From Nonomuraea dietziae (GTDB lineage: Bacteria > Actinomycetota > Actinomycetes > Streptosporangiales > Streptosporangiaceae): 64,000 nt of DNA. The notes below the pieces were generated by a model. It saw nothing but the letters and a program-made list of their open reading frames with translations, had not been told where the DNA came from and did no database searches. The position numbers and the translations under genes are program-made. The stretch lies in assembly GCF_014195505.1 (NCBI RefSeq), contig NZ_JACIBV010000001.1, positions 6,448,001-6,512,000 on the forward strand. Reading direction: 5' to 3'. Below, one piece after another: positions 49,920-58,946 of this stretch. Each line of letters starts with the position of its first letter. Position 1 is the stretch's first letter.

Positions 49920-51687
49920 CGCTGACCACCACCCTGTCGCCCTCCTTGAGGTCGCCGGTGACCTCGACCTTGCCGTCGGCGGTCAGTCCCGTGCGCACCT
50001 CCACGTCCTTCGTCTTGTCGGGCGAGACCTCGACGCGCACCCTGGCCTTGCCGTCGGCCGAGGTGGTGACGGCGGCCACGGGCACCACCAGCACCTCGGT
50101 GTCGGTCGCGCCGACCGTCACCTTCGCGGTGACGGCCGTGCCCGCCAGTCCCTTGAGCCCCTTCTCCGACACCGGGCTGATCAGCACGGGCTCCGAGCTC
50201 ATCCCCTCCTCGCCCTCCGCGGGCTTGGCCTCGTCGGTGGACAGCGCGGCCTTCTCGCCGAACGCGGTCAGGGTGGCCGGGTAGGTCTTGCCCGAGGAGG
50301 TCTCGATGACGGCGTCGAGCCCCTCCTTCAGCAGGTCGATCTCGGTGGACTCCACCGAGCCCGTGACGACGAAGGACGAGCTGGTGACGGTGGCGACCGC
50401 CTTGTCCACGTTCTCGCCGGCCTTGACCCCCGCCTTGTGCAGGCGGGCGGGCAGCTTGGGCAGGAAGACCAGCTCGCCAGGCGGGATCGTGGTGCCGAAC
50501 GTCCTCTGGTACTCCGCCATCAGCGACCTGGCGGCGGCGAGATCCTTCCGGGCGTTGGCGACCTTCAGCTTGACCGGTGACAGCGAGCGGGCCTGCCGCA
50601 GCGCCTGCTCGGCGGTGGCCACGGCCTCCTTGGCGTCGCGCACCGTCTTGCTGAGCTCCGTGAGCCGCTTCCCCCTGGCCAGCCGCGCCTCCTCCTCGAT
50701 CCGCCCGTAGGCCCTGCGCGCGGACTCCAGGTCGGCCCGCGCGTTGGACACGCGCAGCTCCAGCAGGGTCGTGTCGACGGAGGCCTTCGGTGAGGGCGCG
50801 GGCGCGGGCGTGGCGGCCGGCGAGGTCGTGGTCGTGGGAGAGCCGGTGTCAGGCGTGTCGTTCTCCTGCACCGCGGCGGCCAGATCGTTCTCGGCCTGCA
50901 GGACCCTCTCCTCCGCCGCGCGCACCGCGACGTCCGCGGCCTCGATCTTGGCGTCGTCCTCGGTGGTGTGGCTGCGCTCCTTCGCCTCGTCATAGGCGCG
51001 CTGGGCGGCCTTCAGGTCGGCCCTGGCGTTGCCGAGCTTCAGCTTCAGCGGCCGGACGTCGCCGCCCTGGTCGAGGGCCTTCTGTTCGGTGACCAGCGTC
51101 TCCTGGGCCGTCTGTACGGCCTTGCGCAACGAGTCGAGCTGCTGCCGCGACTCGAGGGTGGGCTGCTGGGCCTCGTAACCCTTCCTGGCGTAGAACTTCG
51201 TGACGGCCGCCACGGTCGCCGGGTCGAACACGCCGGTCACCCTCGCGCCGTGGCCGAGAGCGCGCAACGCCCTCTGCAGCTGCTTGACGTCCGCGCCCTT
51301 GGCGCCTGGCCCGATCGTGCGGTGCATGGGCACCTTGCCCGACATGGCGAAGACCGGCCTGCCGTTGACCTCCATCAGGACCCCGCCTTCCACGACCTTG
51401 CCGGGGCGGGGCGCACGGGTGGCGCGCTGGGTGGTGTCGGAGCCGCCGACCACGCCCGCCAGCGTGACGGGCAGCGGCGAGCCGTACTCCAGGGTGCCGC
51501 TGACCACGACCGTGCTGACCAGCTTGGTGCGCTCCACCGGGGCGGTGATCAGCGAGGCTTTCGGCGGCGTGCGCAGCGCCGCCTCGTCGGCGGGTGAGCG
51601 CAGCCGGGTGCTGACGCCCCAGCCGACGCCCGCGGTCGCGATCACGCAGGCCACGGTGCCGATCAGCACCTTGCGGGGGGACTTCAC
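49912..51687 (-). CDS. Membrane-fusion (HlyD-like) protein with peptidoglycan-binding domain
   Basis: A 591-residue extracytoplasmic adaptor. N-terminal signal-anchor (about 6-26), then a lipoyl-like strand region, a peptidoglycan-binding domain at about 127-170 (GPGAKGADVKQLQRALRALG, VTGVFDPATVAAV), and a long coiled coil (about 175-400) interrupted by a Thr/Ser/Pro linker (278-300). Three internal copies of the pattern LKL-x-NAR-x-DL-x-AA occur at about 214-233, 308-327 and 372-391. The beta-barrel and membrane-proximal domains close the protein (SSSFVVTGSVESTEIDLL, VPVAAVTTSADGKARV). In a Gram-positive envelope it could dock the exporter to the wall. AAGGAG precedes the GTG. Confidence 0.88.
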   Translation of the reverse strand: MKSPRKVLIGTVACVIATAGVGWGVSTRLRSPADEAALRTPPKASLITAPVERTKLVSTVVVSGTLEYGSPLPVTLAGVVGGSDTTQRATRAPRPGKVVEGGVLMEVNGRPVFAMSGKVPMHRTIGPGAKGADVKQLQRALRALGHGARVTGVFDPATVAAVTKFYARKGYEAQQPTLESRQQLDSLRKAVQTAQETLVTEQKALDQGGDVRPLKLKLGNARADLKAAQRAYDEAKERSHTTEDDAKIEAADVAVRAAEERVLQAENDLAAAVQENDTPDTGSPTTTTSPAATPAPAPSPKASVDTTLLELRVSNARADLESARRAYGRIEEEARLARGKRLTELSKTVRDAKEAVATAEQALRQARSLSPVKLKVANARKDLAAARSLMAEYQRTFGTTIPPGELVFLPKLPARLHKAGVKAGENVDKAVATVTSSSFVVTGSVESTEIDLLKEGLDAVIETSSGKTYPATLTAFGEKAALSTDEAKPAEGEEGMSSEPVLISPVSEKGLKGLAGTAVTAKVTVGATDTEVLVVPVAAVTTSADGKARVRVEVSPDKTKDVEVRTGLTADGKVEVTGDLKEGDRVVVSGA

Positions 51688-51742
51688 GACAGAACTCCTT
51701 GTTTTCGGGCATGGCGAAGAGAGCTCGTGGCGCTGACGAGGA

Positions 51743-52630
51743 TCAGAGAAGGATGCGACGCCTGGCTCGGAACGGCACGGCGGCCGCCAGGGCGGTGAGG
51801 ACGATCAGGAGTCCCCAGTGAGCGAGATCCTGCCGCTGGAGGAACTGGTGGTTCTCTGCGAGGACGGCGCTGGCGGGCAGCAGGTAGGCCCCCGCCGCGA
51901 TCGCCCAGCGGGGATCGGCGGTGAGGTGGCCCGCGTAGGCCGCGACGCTCAGCAGCGCGACTTCGAGGAAGACCCTCGTCATCGCCATGGGCGAGCCCGC
52001 GACGATGTCGAGCCCCGCGGGGTCGGCGCCCGCCACCAGCGGTACGGCGGCCAGCCACCACCACGAACGGCTCTTCGGCCGCTCACCCCTGGTGGCCAGG
52101 ATCACCAGGCCGAGGACGATCAGGAGGTTGGCGGTCAGCGGGGCCACGGGACCGCCGTTGCCGTACAGCGCCGGCCCCTGCCACAGCCCGTCCGGGAAGA
52201 CGGGCAGCAGCGTCGCGTCCAGCCACGGCTGACCCATGGTGATCCCAGTGATCTTGAAGGCGACCAGCCCGGCGAAGGGCAGGGCCAGGCGCGGCAGGCC
52301 GCGCAGGACCAGCAGGAGGCTGACGGCCGACAGCCCCAGCCACAGCGGCACGCTCGTGGCGTAGGGGATGAGCACCGCGAGGTTGACCAGAGTCAGCGCC
52401 ACGACGGCCAGGTGCAACCCGTCCACCCAGGCGGGCCCCTGTGCCGCCGTGATGATGCGGGTGCGCAGCCCGCCGACGACCAGCGCGACGGCCTCGCGGA
52501 GAGGTGGCAGCGCCTGGCCCGGCTTCGCGTTGTCCATCAGGACGTCGAGGAGCTCGTCCCCGTAGTCGGCCCGGTAGCCGCAGGGATAGGCCCTGAGCAG
52601 CCAGCGGTAGCGCCGCTCGAGAGAGGTCAT
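51743..52630 (-). CDS. HAAS-type membrane protein, PadR partner
   Basis: A 295-residue membrane protein. Its N-terminus, ERRYRWLLRAYPCGYRADYGDELLDVLMD (in parts), is the cytoplasmic helical motif found in proteins encoded beside PadR regulators. Seven to eight hydrophobic segments follow, up to ALAAAVPFRARRRILL. The function is unknown; members are thought to modulate membrane or sense stress. The ATG overlaps the padR stop by 4 bp, and the adaptor gene starts 56 bp downstream, so it is the second gene of the exporter operon. Confidence 0.8.
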   Translation of the reverse strand: MTSLERRYRWLLRAYPCGYRADYGDELLDVLMDNAKPGQALPPLREAVALVVGGLRTRIITAAQGPAWVDGLHLAVVALTLVNLAVLIPYATSVPLWLGLSAVSLLLVLRGLPRLALPFAGLVAFKITGITMGQPWLDATLLPVFPDGLWQGPALYGNGGPVAPLTANLLIVLGLVILATRGERPKSRSWWWLAAVPLVAGADPAGLDIVAGSPMAMTRVFLEVALLSVAAYAGHLTADPRWAIAAGAYLLPASAVLAENHQFLQRQDLAHWGLLIVLTALAAAVPFRARRRILL

Positions 52631-52965
52631 CCGAACGTCGCCCCCAGGCTGCGGCGGCCCGTGACCACGGCTGCCGCCTGCTGCATGCGCCTGGCCTCCG
52701 CCTCGACCATGCCGCTGCCCTCGTCGGTGATCCTGAAGTAGCGCCGTTTGCGGCCGTTGACGACCTCCTCGCGCTCGACGGTGATGACGCCGTTGGCGGC
52801 CAGCCTGTCGAGCGCGCCGTAGAGCGTGCCTACGGCCAGGGTGATCCTTCCCTGCGAGAGGTCCACGACCTTCTTGATGATCGCGTGTCCGTGGAGCGGG
52901 CCGTCCAGGAGTGCGGCGAGGACAAAGTAGGTCTGCTCACTCAAACCGGATGATCCCTTAGACAT
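52627..52965 (-). CDS. PadR family transcriptional regulator (exporter operon)
   Basis: A 112-residue winged-helix PadR-s2 repressor: SEQTYFVLAALLDGPLHGHAIIKKV, the recognition helix ITLAVGTLYGALDRLAANG, the wing ERE-EVVNGRKRRYFRITDEG, and a C-terminal dimerisation helix. It is first in an operon with the HAAS protein, adaptor, ATPase and permease. The palindrome at 52977-52995 lies between its -35 (TTGACG) and -10 (TACGTT), so autorepression is strongly suggested. Ligand unknown. Confidence 0.92.
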   Translation of the reverse strand: MSKGSSGLSEQTYFVLAALLDGPLHGHAIIKKVVDLSQGRITLAVGTLYGALDRLAANGVITVEREEVVNGRKRRYFRITDEGSGMVEAEARRMQQAAAVVTGRRSLGATFG

Positions 52966-52976
52966 AGCGCAAAACG

Positions 52977-52995
52977 TACTTCGTTCGGCGAAGTA
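52977..52995 (-). promoter_or_regulatory. PadR operator within the padR/exporter promoter
   Basis: TACTTCG, 5 nt, CGAAGTA. On the minus strand it fills the 18-bp spacer between TTGACG (52997-53002) and a -10 TACGTT. The -35 overlaps the stop codon of the lipoprotein gene. The same arrangement recurs at 54053-54082. Confidence 0.85.
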
Positions 52996-52998
52996 TCG

Positions 52999-53871
52999 TC
53001 AAGGTGTGCCCTCCATGCCGTACTCCAGGTCGATCCTCCTGCGGATCTCCTGTTCTTTGGGCAGGTAGGCGGCGTAGAAGTCCCTGCCGCACTCGAGGTC
53101 GTCGAGCGCGACCTTGATCTCCTTGGTGAGGTACGGCCTGGCCTGCTCGGCCGTCAGCGTCGGCTCGTAGTACGTGCCGGGTTCGAGCTTGCTGTCGTCG
53201 ACGTCGTCGGTCTTGCCCAGCTGGACCACCTGGGCGCGGATCTCGGCCGAGCCCCGCTGGGCGATCGCGGTGGGGTTGGACTTGCCCACCCTGTAGCCCT
53301 TGCCCGTCAGGCAGTCGGCCATGGCCTTGGCCTTCTCGGCCAGCGCGGGATCGCTGTCGAGCTCGCGCGCCAGCGCCTGGGTCTTCGCCTTGTCGGCCTG
53401 CTCGAAGTGGTCCATCATCGACTTCACCTCCTTCCCTGTGATCTTCTTCATGATGGTCGCGTAGCAGGCTTCCGAGGCGCTCTGGTAGGACTTGCGCTGC
53501 TCCGCGGAGAGTGAGCTCTGAATCGCCCAGTTCGGGTTGATGTCTGGGTTGTCGGGCTTGACCATCGGGTTGTTCTCGTACTCCTTGGGATAGACGTAGA
53601 ACGAGAAGTGCCCGAACCCGTACTTGGCGCGCTCGGCCCTCATGGACTCGTAGTCGCCGGAGAACGCCTTCTTCCGCTGGTCGCTGAGCTGGATCGGCGG
53701 GCTGACGTACGCGACGTACTTGAAGCCCTTCTGCTTCATGCAGGTGGCCATCTCGGCCTCCTTGCGCTGCTCGACTCCCTGAGCCTCGGGGCTGGGCGCC
53801 GCGGTCTGCGCGGCGGTGCCGCCGCAGCCGACCGCCAGGGCGAGGACGAGCAGCGCCGTCGCGCGCCTCAC
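52999..53871 (-). CDS. Lipoprotein of unknown family
   Basis: A 290-residue predicted lipoprotein (signal ends LAVGC, Cys16). The mature part is Lys/Glu/Ala-rich and mostly helical with conserved-looking cysteines in MATCMKQKGFKYV, SEACYATIM, MADCLTGKGYRV and DDLECGRDFYAAYL, four in all besides the lipidated one. The pattern C-M/L-x-x-KG-F/Y near residues 43 and 190 suggests two related halves. No family recognised. The GTG overlaps the stop of a 36-codon remnant that carries a C-terminal sequence related to this protein's own (ALDDLE-x-G). It is transcribed from the distal PadR-type promoter at 54053. Confidence 0.78.
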   Translation of the reverse strand: MRRATALLVLALAVGCGGTAAQTAAPSPEAQGVEQRKEAEMATCMKQKGFKYVAYVSPPIQLSDQRKKAFSGDYESMRAERAKYGFGHFSFYVYPKEYENNPMVKPDNPDINPNWAIQSSLSAEQRKSYQSASEACYATIMKKITGKEVKSMMDHFEQADKAKTQALARELDSDPALAEKAKAMADCLTGKGYRVGKSNPTAIAQRGSAEIRAQVVQLGKTDDVDDSKLEPGTYYEPTLTAEQARPYLTKEIKVALDDLECGRDFYAAYLPKEQEIRRRIDLEYGMEGTP

Positions 53872-53978
53872 TGGCCGGGCTCCGTGTCGATCACGGCCAG
53901 GAGGGAGGGCCGCTTCGGGATGAACATGAGGGAGAGCTCCTTACCACGCTCGAGGTCGTCGAGCGCGCTTCCGGTCAT
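53868..53978 (-). pseudogene. 36-codon remnant of a tandem paralog of the lipoprotein
   Basis: MTGSALDDLERGKELSLMFI and then PKRPSLLAVIDTEPGQ form an open frame that starts after the PadR-type promoter and ends overlapping the GTG of the lipoprotein gene. It matches the C-terminal end of that protein (VALDDLECGRDFYAAYLPKEQEI) in position and sequence, so I read it as what is left of an upstream tandem copy after an internal deletion. It may still be translated as a coupling leader peptide for the lipoprotein. Confidence 0.6.
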
Positions 53979-54052
53979 GGGTGCATACTGCGATCCGGAT
54001 CACGGTGTGCGGAGCGATCGCAAAGCGGGACTGATCGCTTGGCACGGAAAGG

Positions 54053-54082
54053 ACCATACTTCGGCTGACGAAGTATGGTCAA
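54053..54082 (-). promoter_or_regulatory. Second PadR operator and promoter, for the lipoprotein unit
   Basis: ACCATACTTCG, 5 nt, CGAAGTATGGT: perfect 11-bp arms (54053-54079). On the minus strand TTGACC (54077-54082), an 18-bp spacer and TATGGT make a promoter whose spacer is the operator, the same design as at padR. It is also 75 bp upstream of the divergent threonine dehydratase gene. Confidence 0.85.
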
Positions 54083-54156
54083 GCGGGACATCCGTGACCG
54101 CCTGCCCTCGAGCTCGCCAGGATCGGGCGGGGGAGCGGTGGTGGGAGACTTGCCGC

Positions 54157-55371
54157 ATGGTGTTCGCGCAGGTGACCCTCGACGACGTGGTGGCCGCACG
54201 TGAGCTGCTCGCGGGGGTGGTCGTGCCGACCCCTGTGCTGCGGTCGCGGATCCTGTCGGAGATCGTCGGCGGCCCCGTGCATCTCAAGTGCGAGAACCTC
54301 CAGCGGGCCGGCTCGTTCAAGGTCCGCGGCGCCTACGTCCGCATCGCCAAGCTGACCGACGACGACAGGCGGAGGGGCGTGGTGGCCGCCAGCGCGGGCA
54401 ACCACGCGCAGGGCGTGGCGCTGGCCTCGGGCCTGGTCGGCACGAGGGCGACGGTCTACATGCCGGAGGCGGCGCCGCTGCCCAAGGTCGAGGCGACGCA
54501 GGCCTACGGGGCCGAGGTCGTGCTCGGCGGCGAGAGCGTCGACGTGGCGCTCGCGAGGGCGAAGGAGCACGCCGAGCGGACCGGCGCGGTGTTCATCCAT
54601 CCGTTCGACCACCCCGACGTCATCGCCGGTCAGGGCACGATCGGGCTCGAGATCGTCGAGCAGCTCCCCGAAGCGGGCACGATCGTGCTCGGCATCGGAG
54701 GGGGAGGGCTGGCCGCAGGGGTGGCGCTGGCGGTCAAGTCGCTGCGCCCGGGCGTGCGCATCGTGGGGGTCCAGGCGGAGCAGGCCGCCGCCTACCCCGC
54801 CTCACTGGCCATGGGCGAGCCCGTCGTCGTGGACCCTTCGGGCACGATGGCCGACGGCATCGCGGTGGGCCGCCCCGGCGAGCTGCCCTTCGAGATGATC
54901 CACTACCTGGTCGACAGCGTGGTGACGGTGTCGGAGGAGGAGATCTCCAGGGCGCTCGTCCTGTGCGTCGAGCGCGCCAAGCTCGTGGTCGAGCCCGCGG
55001 GCGTGGTGGGCGTGGCGGCCCTGCTGGCCCATCCGCACGCCTTCGAGCCGCCCGTGGTGGCCGTGCTGTCGGGCGGCAACATCGACCCGCTGCTGCTGTC
55101 GAAGGTGCTCAGGCACGGCCTGGCCGCCGCGGGGCGCTACCTGACCGTGCGGATCAGGATGTCCGACCGTCCCGGCGCGCTCGCGCGGCTGCTCGGCACG
55201 CTCGGCGAGCTGCGCGCCAACGTGATCGACATCGCCCACGAGCGGGTCAACGCGCGCCTGCACGTCGACGAGGTCGAGGTCAAGCTGCAGGTCGAGACTC
55301 GCGGCCAGGCCCACTCCGACGAGGTGCTCGGCGCGCTGGGGAACGAGGGCTACAAGGTCTTCGTCGGCTGA
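54157..55371 (+). CDS. ilvA: Threonine dehydratase (biosynthetic/catabolic), ACT-containing
   Basis: A 404-residue PLP enzyme deaminating threonine to 2-oxobutyrate. The PLP lysine is Lys55 in AGSFKVRGAY, the substrate loop is SAGNHAQGVALA, and the PLP phosphate tetraglycine loop is IGGGGLAAGVALAV. The last ~75 residues are one ACT-like regulatory domain (RIRMSDRPGALARLLGTLGEL). The single ACT domain fits the TdcB/actinobacterial type rather than the double-domain IlvA of enterics. No Shine-Dalgarno site is visible; the transcript may be leaderless. It lies opposite the second PadR operator. Confidence 0.92.
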   Translation: MVFAQVTLDDVVAARELLAGVVVPTPVLRSRILSEIVGGPVHLKCENLQRAGSFKVRGAYVRIAKLTDDDRRRGVVAASAGNHAQGVALASGLVGTRATVYMPEAAPLPKVEATQAYGAEVVLGGESVDVALARAKEHAERTGAVFIHPFDHPDVIAGQGTIGLEIVEQLPEAGTIVLGIGGGGLAAGVALAVKSLRPGVRIVGVQAEQAAAYPASLAMGEPVVVDPSGTMADGIAVGRPGELPFEMIHYLVDSVVTVSEEEISRALVLCVERAKLVVEPAGVVGVAALLAHPHAFEPPVVAVLSGGNIDPLLLSKVLRHGLAAAGRYLTVRIRMSDRPGALARLLGTLGELRANVIDIAHERVNARLHVDEVEVKLQVETRGQAHSDEVLGALGNEGYKVFVG

Positions 55372-55451
55372 AGGGCCGATCCAGGCCTCGGACGGTTCAC
55401 CGGCCGATCAGCGGGCCGTACTCGTCCATCACTCTGGCCGGCATGCTGGAC

Positions 55452-55475
55452 AAGAGACTCCGTTCAACGGAGCTC

Positions 55476-55477
<2 letters not shown>
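55452..55477 (-). terminator. Hairpin at the end of the M1 peptidase gene
   Basis: AAGAG-CTCCGTT, short loop, AACGGAG-CTCTT-like arms overlap the TAA stop at 55476-55478. It may also end the convergent ilvA transcript. Confidence 0.55.
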
Positions 55478-56921
<1,444 letters not shown>

Positions 56922-56954
56922 GGGTAACAAGCCTACGCGAGCAATCGTCGCTGG

Positions 56955-57169
56955 TCAGGCATCTACAGCAAGCGTCTTGACCGCCTTGTCGCGCAGGGGC
57001 TGCTCGCGCCGGTCGAACAGGACCCAACCATCGCCAAGAGGCTCAAACGGCACAGGGCGGTCAGAACGGCGGCGACCAGAAGCCTGATCGCCGCCTGCCC
57101 GACCGTGGCCGGCCGGCCCCTGTCGGTGACCACCCGCATCCCGAACAGCTTCCTGCCCGGCCTCTGCCC
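56955..57169 (-). pseudogene. Truncated, frameshifted RDD-family membrane protein
   Basis: The minus strand encodes GQRPGRKLFGMRVVTDRGRP and QAAIRLLVAAVLTAL, the third-helix region of an RDD protein, then changes frame to PFEPLGDGWVLFDRREQPLRDKAVKTLAVDA (in parts), the typical RDD end, before a TGA. The N-terminal helices with the R and D-D motif are absent, and the fragment begins right after the stop of hpd. Some 20 residues of helix 3 also seem lost. This is a decayed gene. Confidence 0.75.
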
Positions 57170-57190
57170 CCGCGCAGGTGGGGGGCAGAG
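57162..57190 (-). terminator. Hairpin after hpd
   Basis: CTCTGCCCCC, 9 nt, GGGGGCAGAG: perfect 10-bp stem starting 3 bp after the hpd stop. No U-tract. It overlaps the start of the RDD remnant. Confidence 0.7.
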
Positions 57191-57192
57191 AT

Positions 57193-58293
57193 CTACAGGT
57201 TGCCGCGGCGCTCCTGCTCGCGCTCGATCGCCTCGAACAGCGCCTTGAAGTTGCCCTTGCCGAATCCGAGCGAGCCGTGCCGCTCGATCAGCTCGAAGAA
57301 GACCGTCGGGCGGTCCTGCACCGGCTTGGTGAAGATCTGCAGCAGGTAGCCGTCCTCGTCGCGGTCGACGAGGATCTTGCGCTTCTTCAGCTCCTCGATC
57401 GGCGCCCTTACCTTGCCGATCCTGGCGCGCAGCTCGGGGTCGTCGTAGTAGGAGTCGGGGGTGTCGAGGAAGTCGACGCCCGCCGCCCTCATGTTGTCGA
57501 CGGTGGTGAGGATGTCGTTGGTGGCCAGGGCGATGTGCTGCACGCCCGGACCGCCGTAGAACTCCAGGTACTCGTCGATCTGCGACTTCTTGCGGCTGAT
57601 GGCCGGCTCGTTGAGCGGGAACTTCACCTTGCGCGTGCCGTCCGCCACGACCTTCGACATCAGCGCGGAGTACTCGGTGGCGATGTCGTCGCCGACGAAC
57701 TCCGCCATGTTGGTGAAGCCCATCACGCGCTTGTAGAACTCCACCCACTCGTCCATCTTGCCGAGCTCGACGTTGCCCACGCAGTGGTCGACGGCCTGGA
57801 AGAAGCGCTTGGCGGGCGGCTGCGTGATCGGCTCGGCCGCGCGGTAGCCGGGCAGGTAGACGCCCGAGTAGTTGGAGCGGTCGACGAGGGTGTGCCTGGT
57901 CTCGCCGTAGGTGGCGATGGCCGCGATCACCACCTTGCCGTCCTCGTCCTCCATCGTGTACGGCGCGGCGAGCCCGCGGGCCCCCTGCGCGACGGCGTGC
58001 TCGTAGGCCGCCTCGACGTCGGGCACCTCGATGGCCAGGTCGATCACGCCGTCGCCGTGCTCGGCGACATGGCGGGCCATCTCCGTGCCGGGGCGCACCG
58101 ACGAGCGGAGCTCGAACCGCGCGCCGCCCGAGGCCAGGACGTAGGCGACCTCGTCCCTGCTGCCGTTCTCTGGGCCGCGGTAGGCCACCAGCCTCATCCC
58201 GAAAGCGGTGGAGTAGTAGTGGGCCGCCTGCTTGGCGTTGCCCACGGCGAACACCACGGCATCCATGCCTTTGACCGGAAACACGTCGCTCAT
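57193..58293 (-). CDS. hpd: 4-Hydroxyphenylpyruvate dioxygenase
   Basis: A 366-residue Fe(II) dioxygenase converting 4-hydroxyphenylpyruvate to homogentisate in tyrosine breakdown. It has two vicinal-oxygen-chelate halves (MDAVVFAVGNAKQAAHYYSTAFGM and AVDHCVGNVELGKMDEWVEFY). The iron ligands are His in QAVDHCVGN, His in GVQHIALATNDI and Glu in VFFELIERHG. SLGFGKGNFKALFEAIEREQ is the typical C-terminus. The ATG at 58293 is the first consistent with the family. It is divergent from an Lrp regulator that probably controls it. Confidence 0.96.
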   Translation of the reverse strand: MSDVFPVKGMDAVVFAVGNAKQAAHYYSTAFGMRLVAYRGPENGSRDEVAYVLASGGARFELRSSVRPGTEMARHVAEHGDGVIDLAIEVPDVEAAYEHAVAQGARGLAAPYTMEDEDGKVVIAAIATYGETRHTLVDRSNYSGVYLPGYRAAEPITQPPAKRFFQAVDHCVGNVELGKMDEWVEFYKRVMGFTNMAEFVGDDIATEYSALMSKVVADGTRKVKFPLNEPAISRKKSQIDEYLEFYGGPGVQHIALATNDILTTVDNMRAAGVDFLDTPDSYYDDPELRARIGKVRAPIEELKKRKILVDRDEDGYLLQIFTKPVQDRPTVFFELIERHGSLGFGKGNFKALFEAIEREQERRGNL

Positions 58294-58329
58294 ACAGGTA
58301 ACTGTTGATTTGCATGGACGGTCTGCGCA

Positions 58330-58347
58330 ACTGTCACTTGAAACAGT
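58330..58347. promoter_or_regulatory. Inverted repeat between hpd and lrp-type gene
   Basis: ACTGT, 8 nt, ACAGT lies in the 67-bp divergent interval; AACTGT occurs again near 58298 as a direct repeat. Likely Lrp-family binding sites controlling both genes (inference). Confidence 0.5.
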
Positions 58348-58360
58348 GGACAATCTGTCC

Positions 58361-58846
58361 ATGACCATCGACGAACTGGACGCCAAACTGCTCAGTCTGC
58401 TCGCCACCGAGCCGCGCCTGGGCGTGCTGGAGTACTCCCGAAGGCTCGGCGTCGCCCGCGGCACGGTGCAGGCGAGACTCGACCGCATGATCGCCAGAGG
58501 GGTCATCGCCGGGTTCGGGCCCGACGTGTCGCCGACCGCACTGGGCTACGACGTGACCGCGTTCGTGACGATGGAGATCAGACAGGTCAGCGGGCACGAT
58601 CCGGTCGCCGACCGCCTCGCGCACATCCCCGAGGTGCTGGAGGTCCACACCATCACCGGCGGCAGCGACCTGCTGTGCAGGGTCGTCGCGCGGAGCAACT
58701 CCGACCTGCAGCGCGTCATCGACCAGATCGTTGACGTCCAGGGTGTTCTGCGAACCTCGTCGGTCATCGTGCTGGACACACCCGTCCCATACCGAGTTCT
58801 GCCATTGGTCGCCGATGTCCCCCGGCGGAGCGCCCGAAAGCCCTAG
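58361..58846 (+). CDS. Lrp/AsnC family regulator (HpdR-like)
   Basis: A 161-residue feast/famine regulator. The N-terminal helix-turn-helix is LDAKLLSLLATEPRLGVLEYSRRLGVARGTVQARLDRM (in parts, 5-43); the C-terminal RAM ligand domain has TAFVTMEIRQVSGHD, HTITGGSDLLCRVVARS and VLRTSSVIVLDTPVP. The spacing against hpd (67 bp, divergent) is that of the tyrosine-catabolism regulator HpdR in actinomycetes, so tyrosine or hydroxyphenylpyruvate may be its ligand. The ATG at 58361 matches the family start. Confidence 0.92.
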   Translation: MTIDELDAKLLSLLATEPRLGVLEYSRRLGVARGTVQARLDRMIARGVIAGFGPDVSPTALGYDVTAFVTMEIRQVSGHDPVADRLAHIPEVLEVHTITGGSDLLCRVVARSNSDLQRVIDQIVDVQGVLRTSSVIVLDTPVPYRVLPLVADVPRRSARKP

Positions 58847-58946
58847 CATCGTTACCGATCGTTTATTCTTGGCCTTCCGCCCAGCTGACGGGGGTTTGCT
58901 GAGCTTGCGATCGGGGGCGCTTGTGCGGATCGGTGGGGACAAGGGC

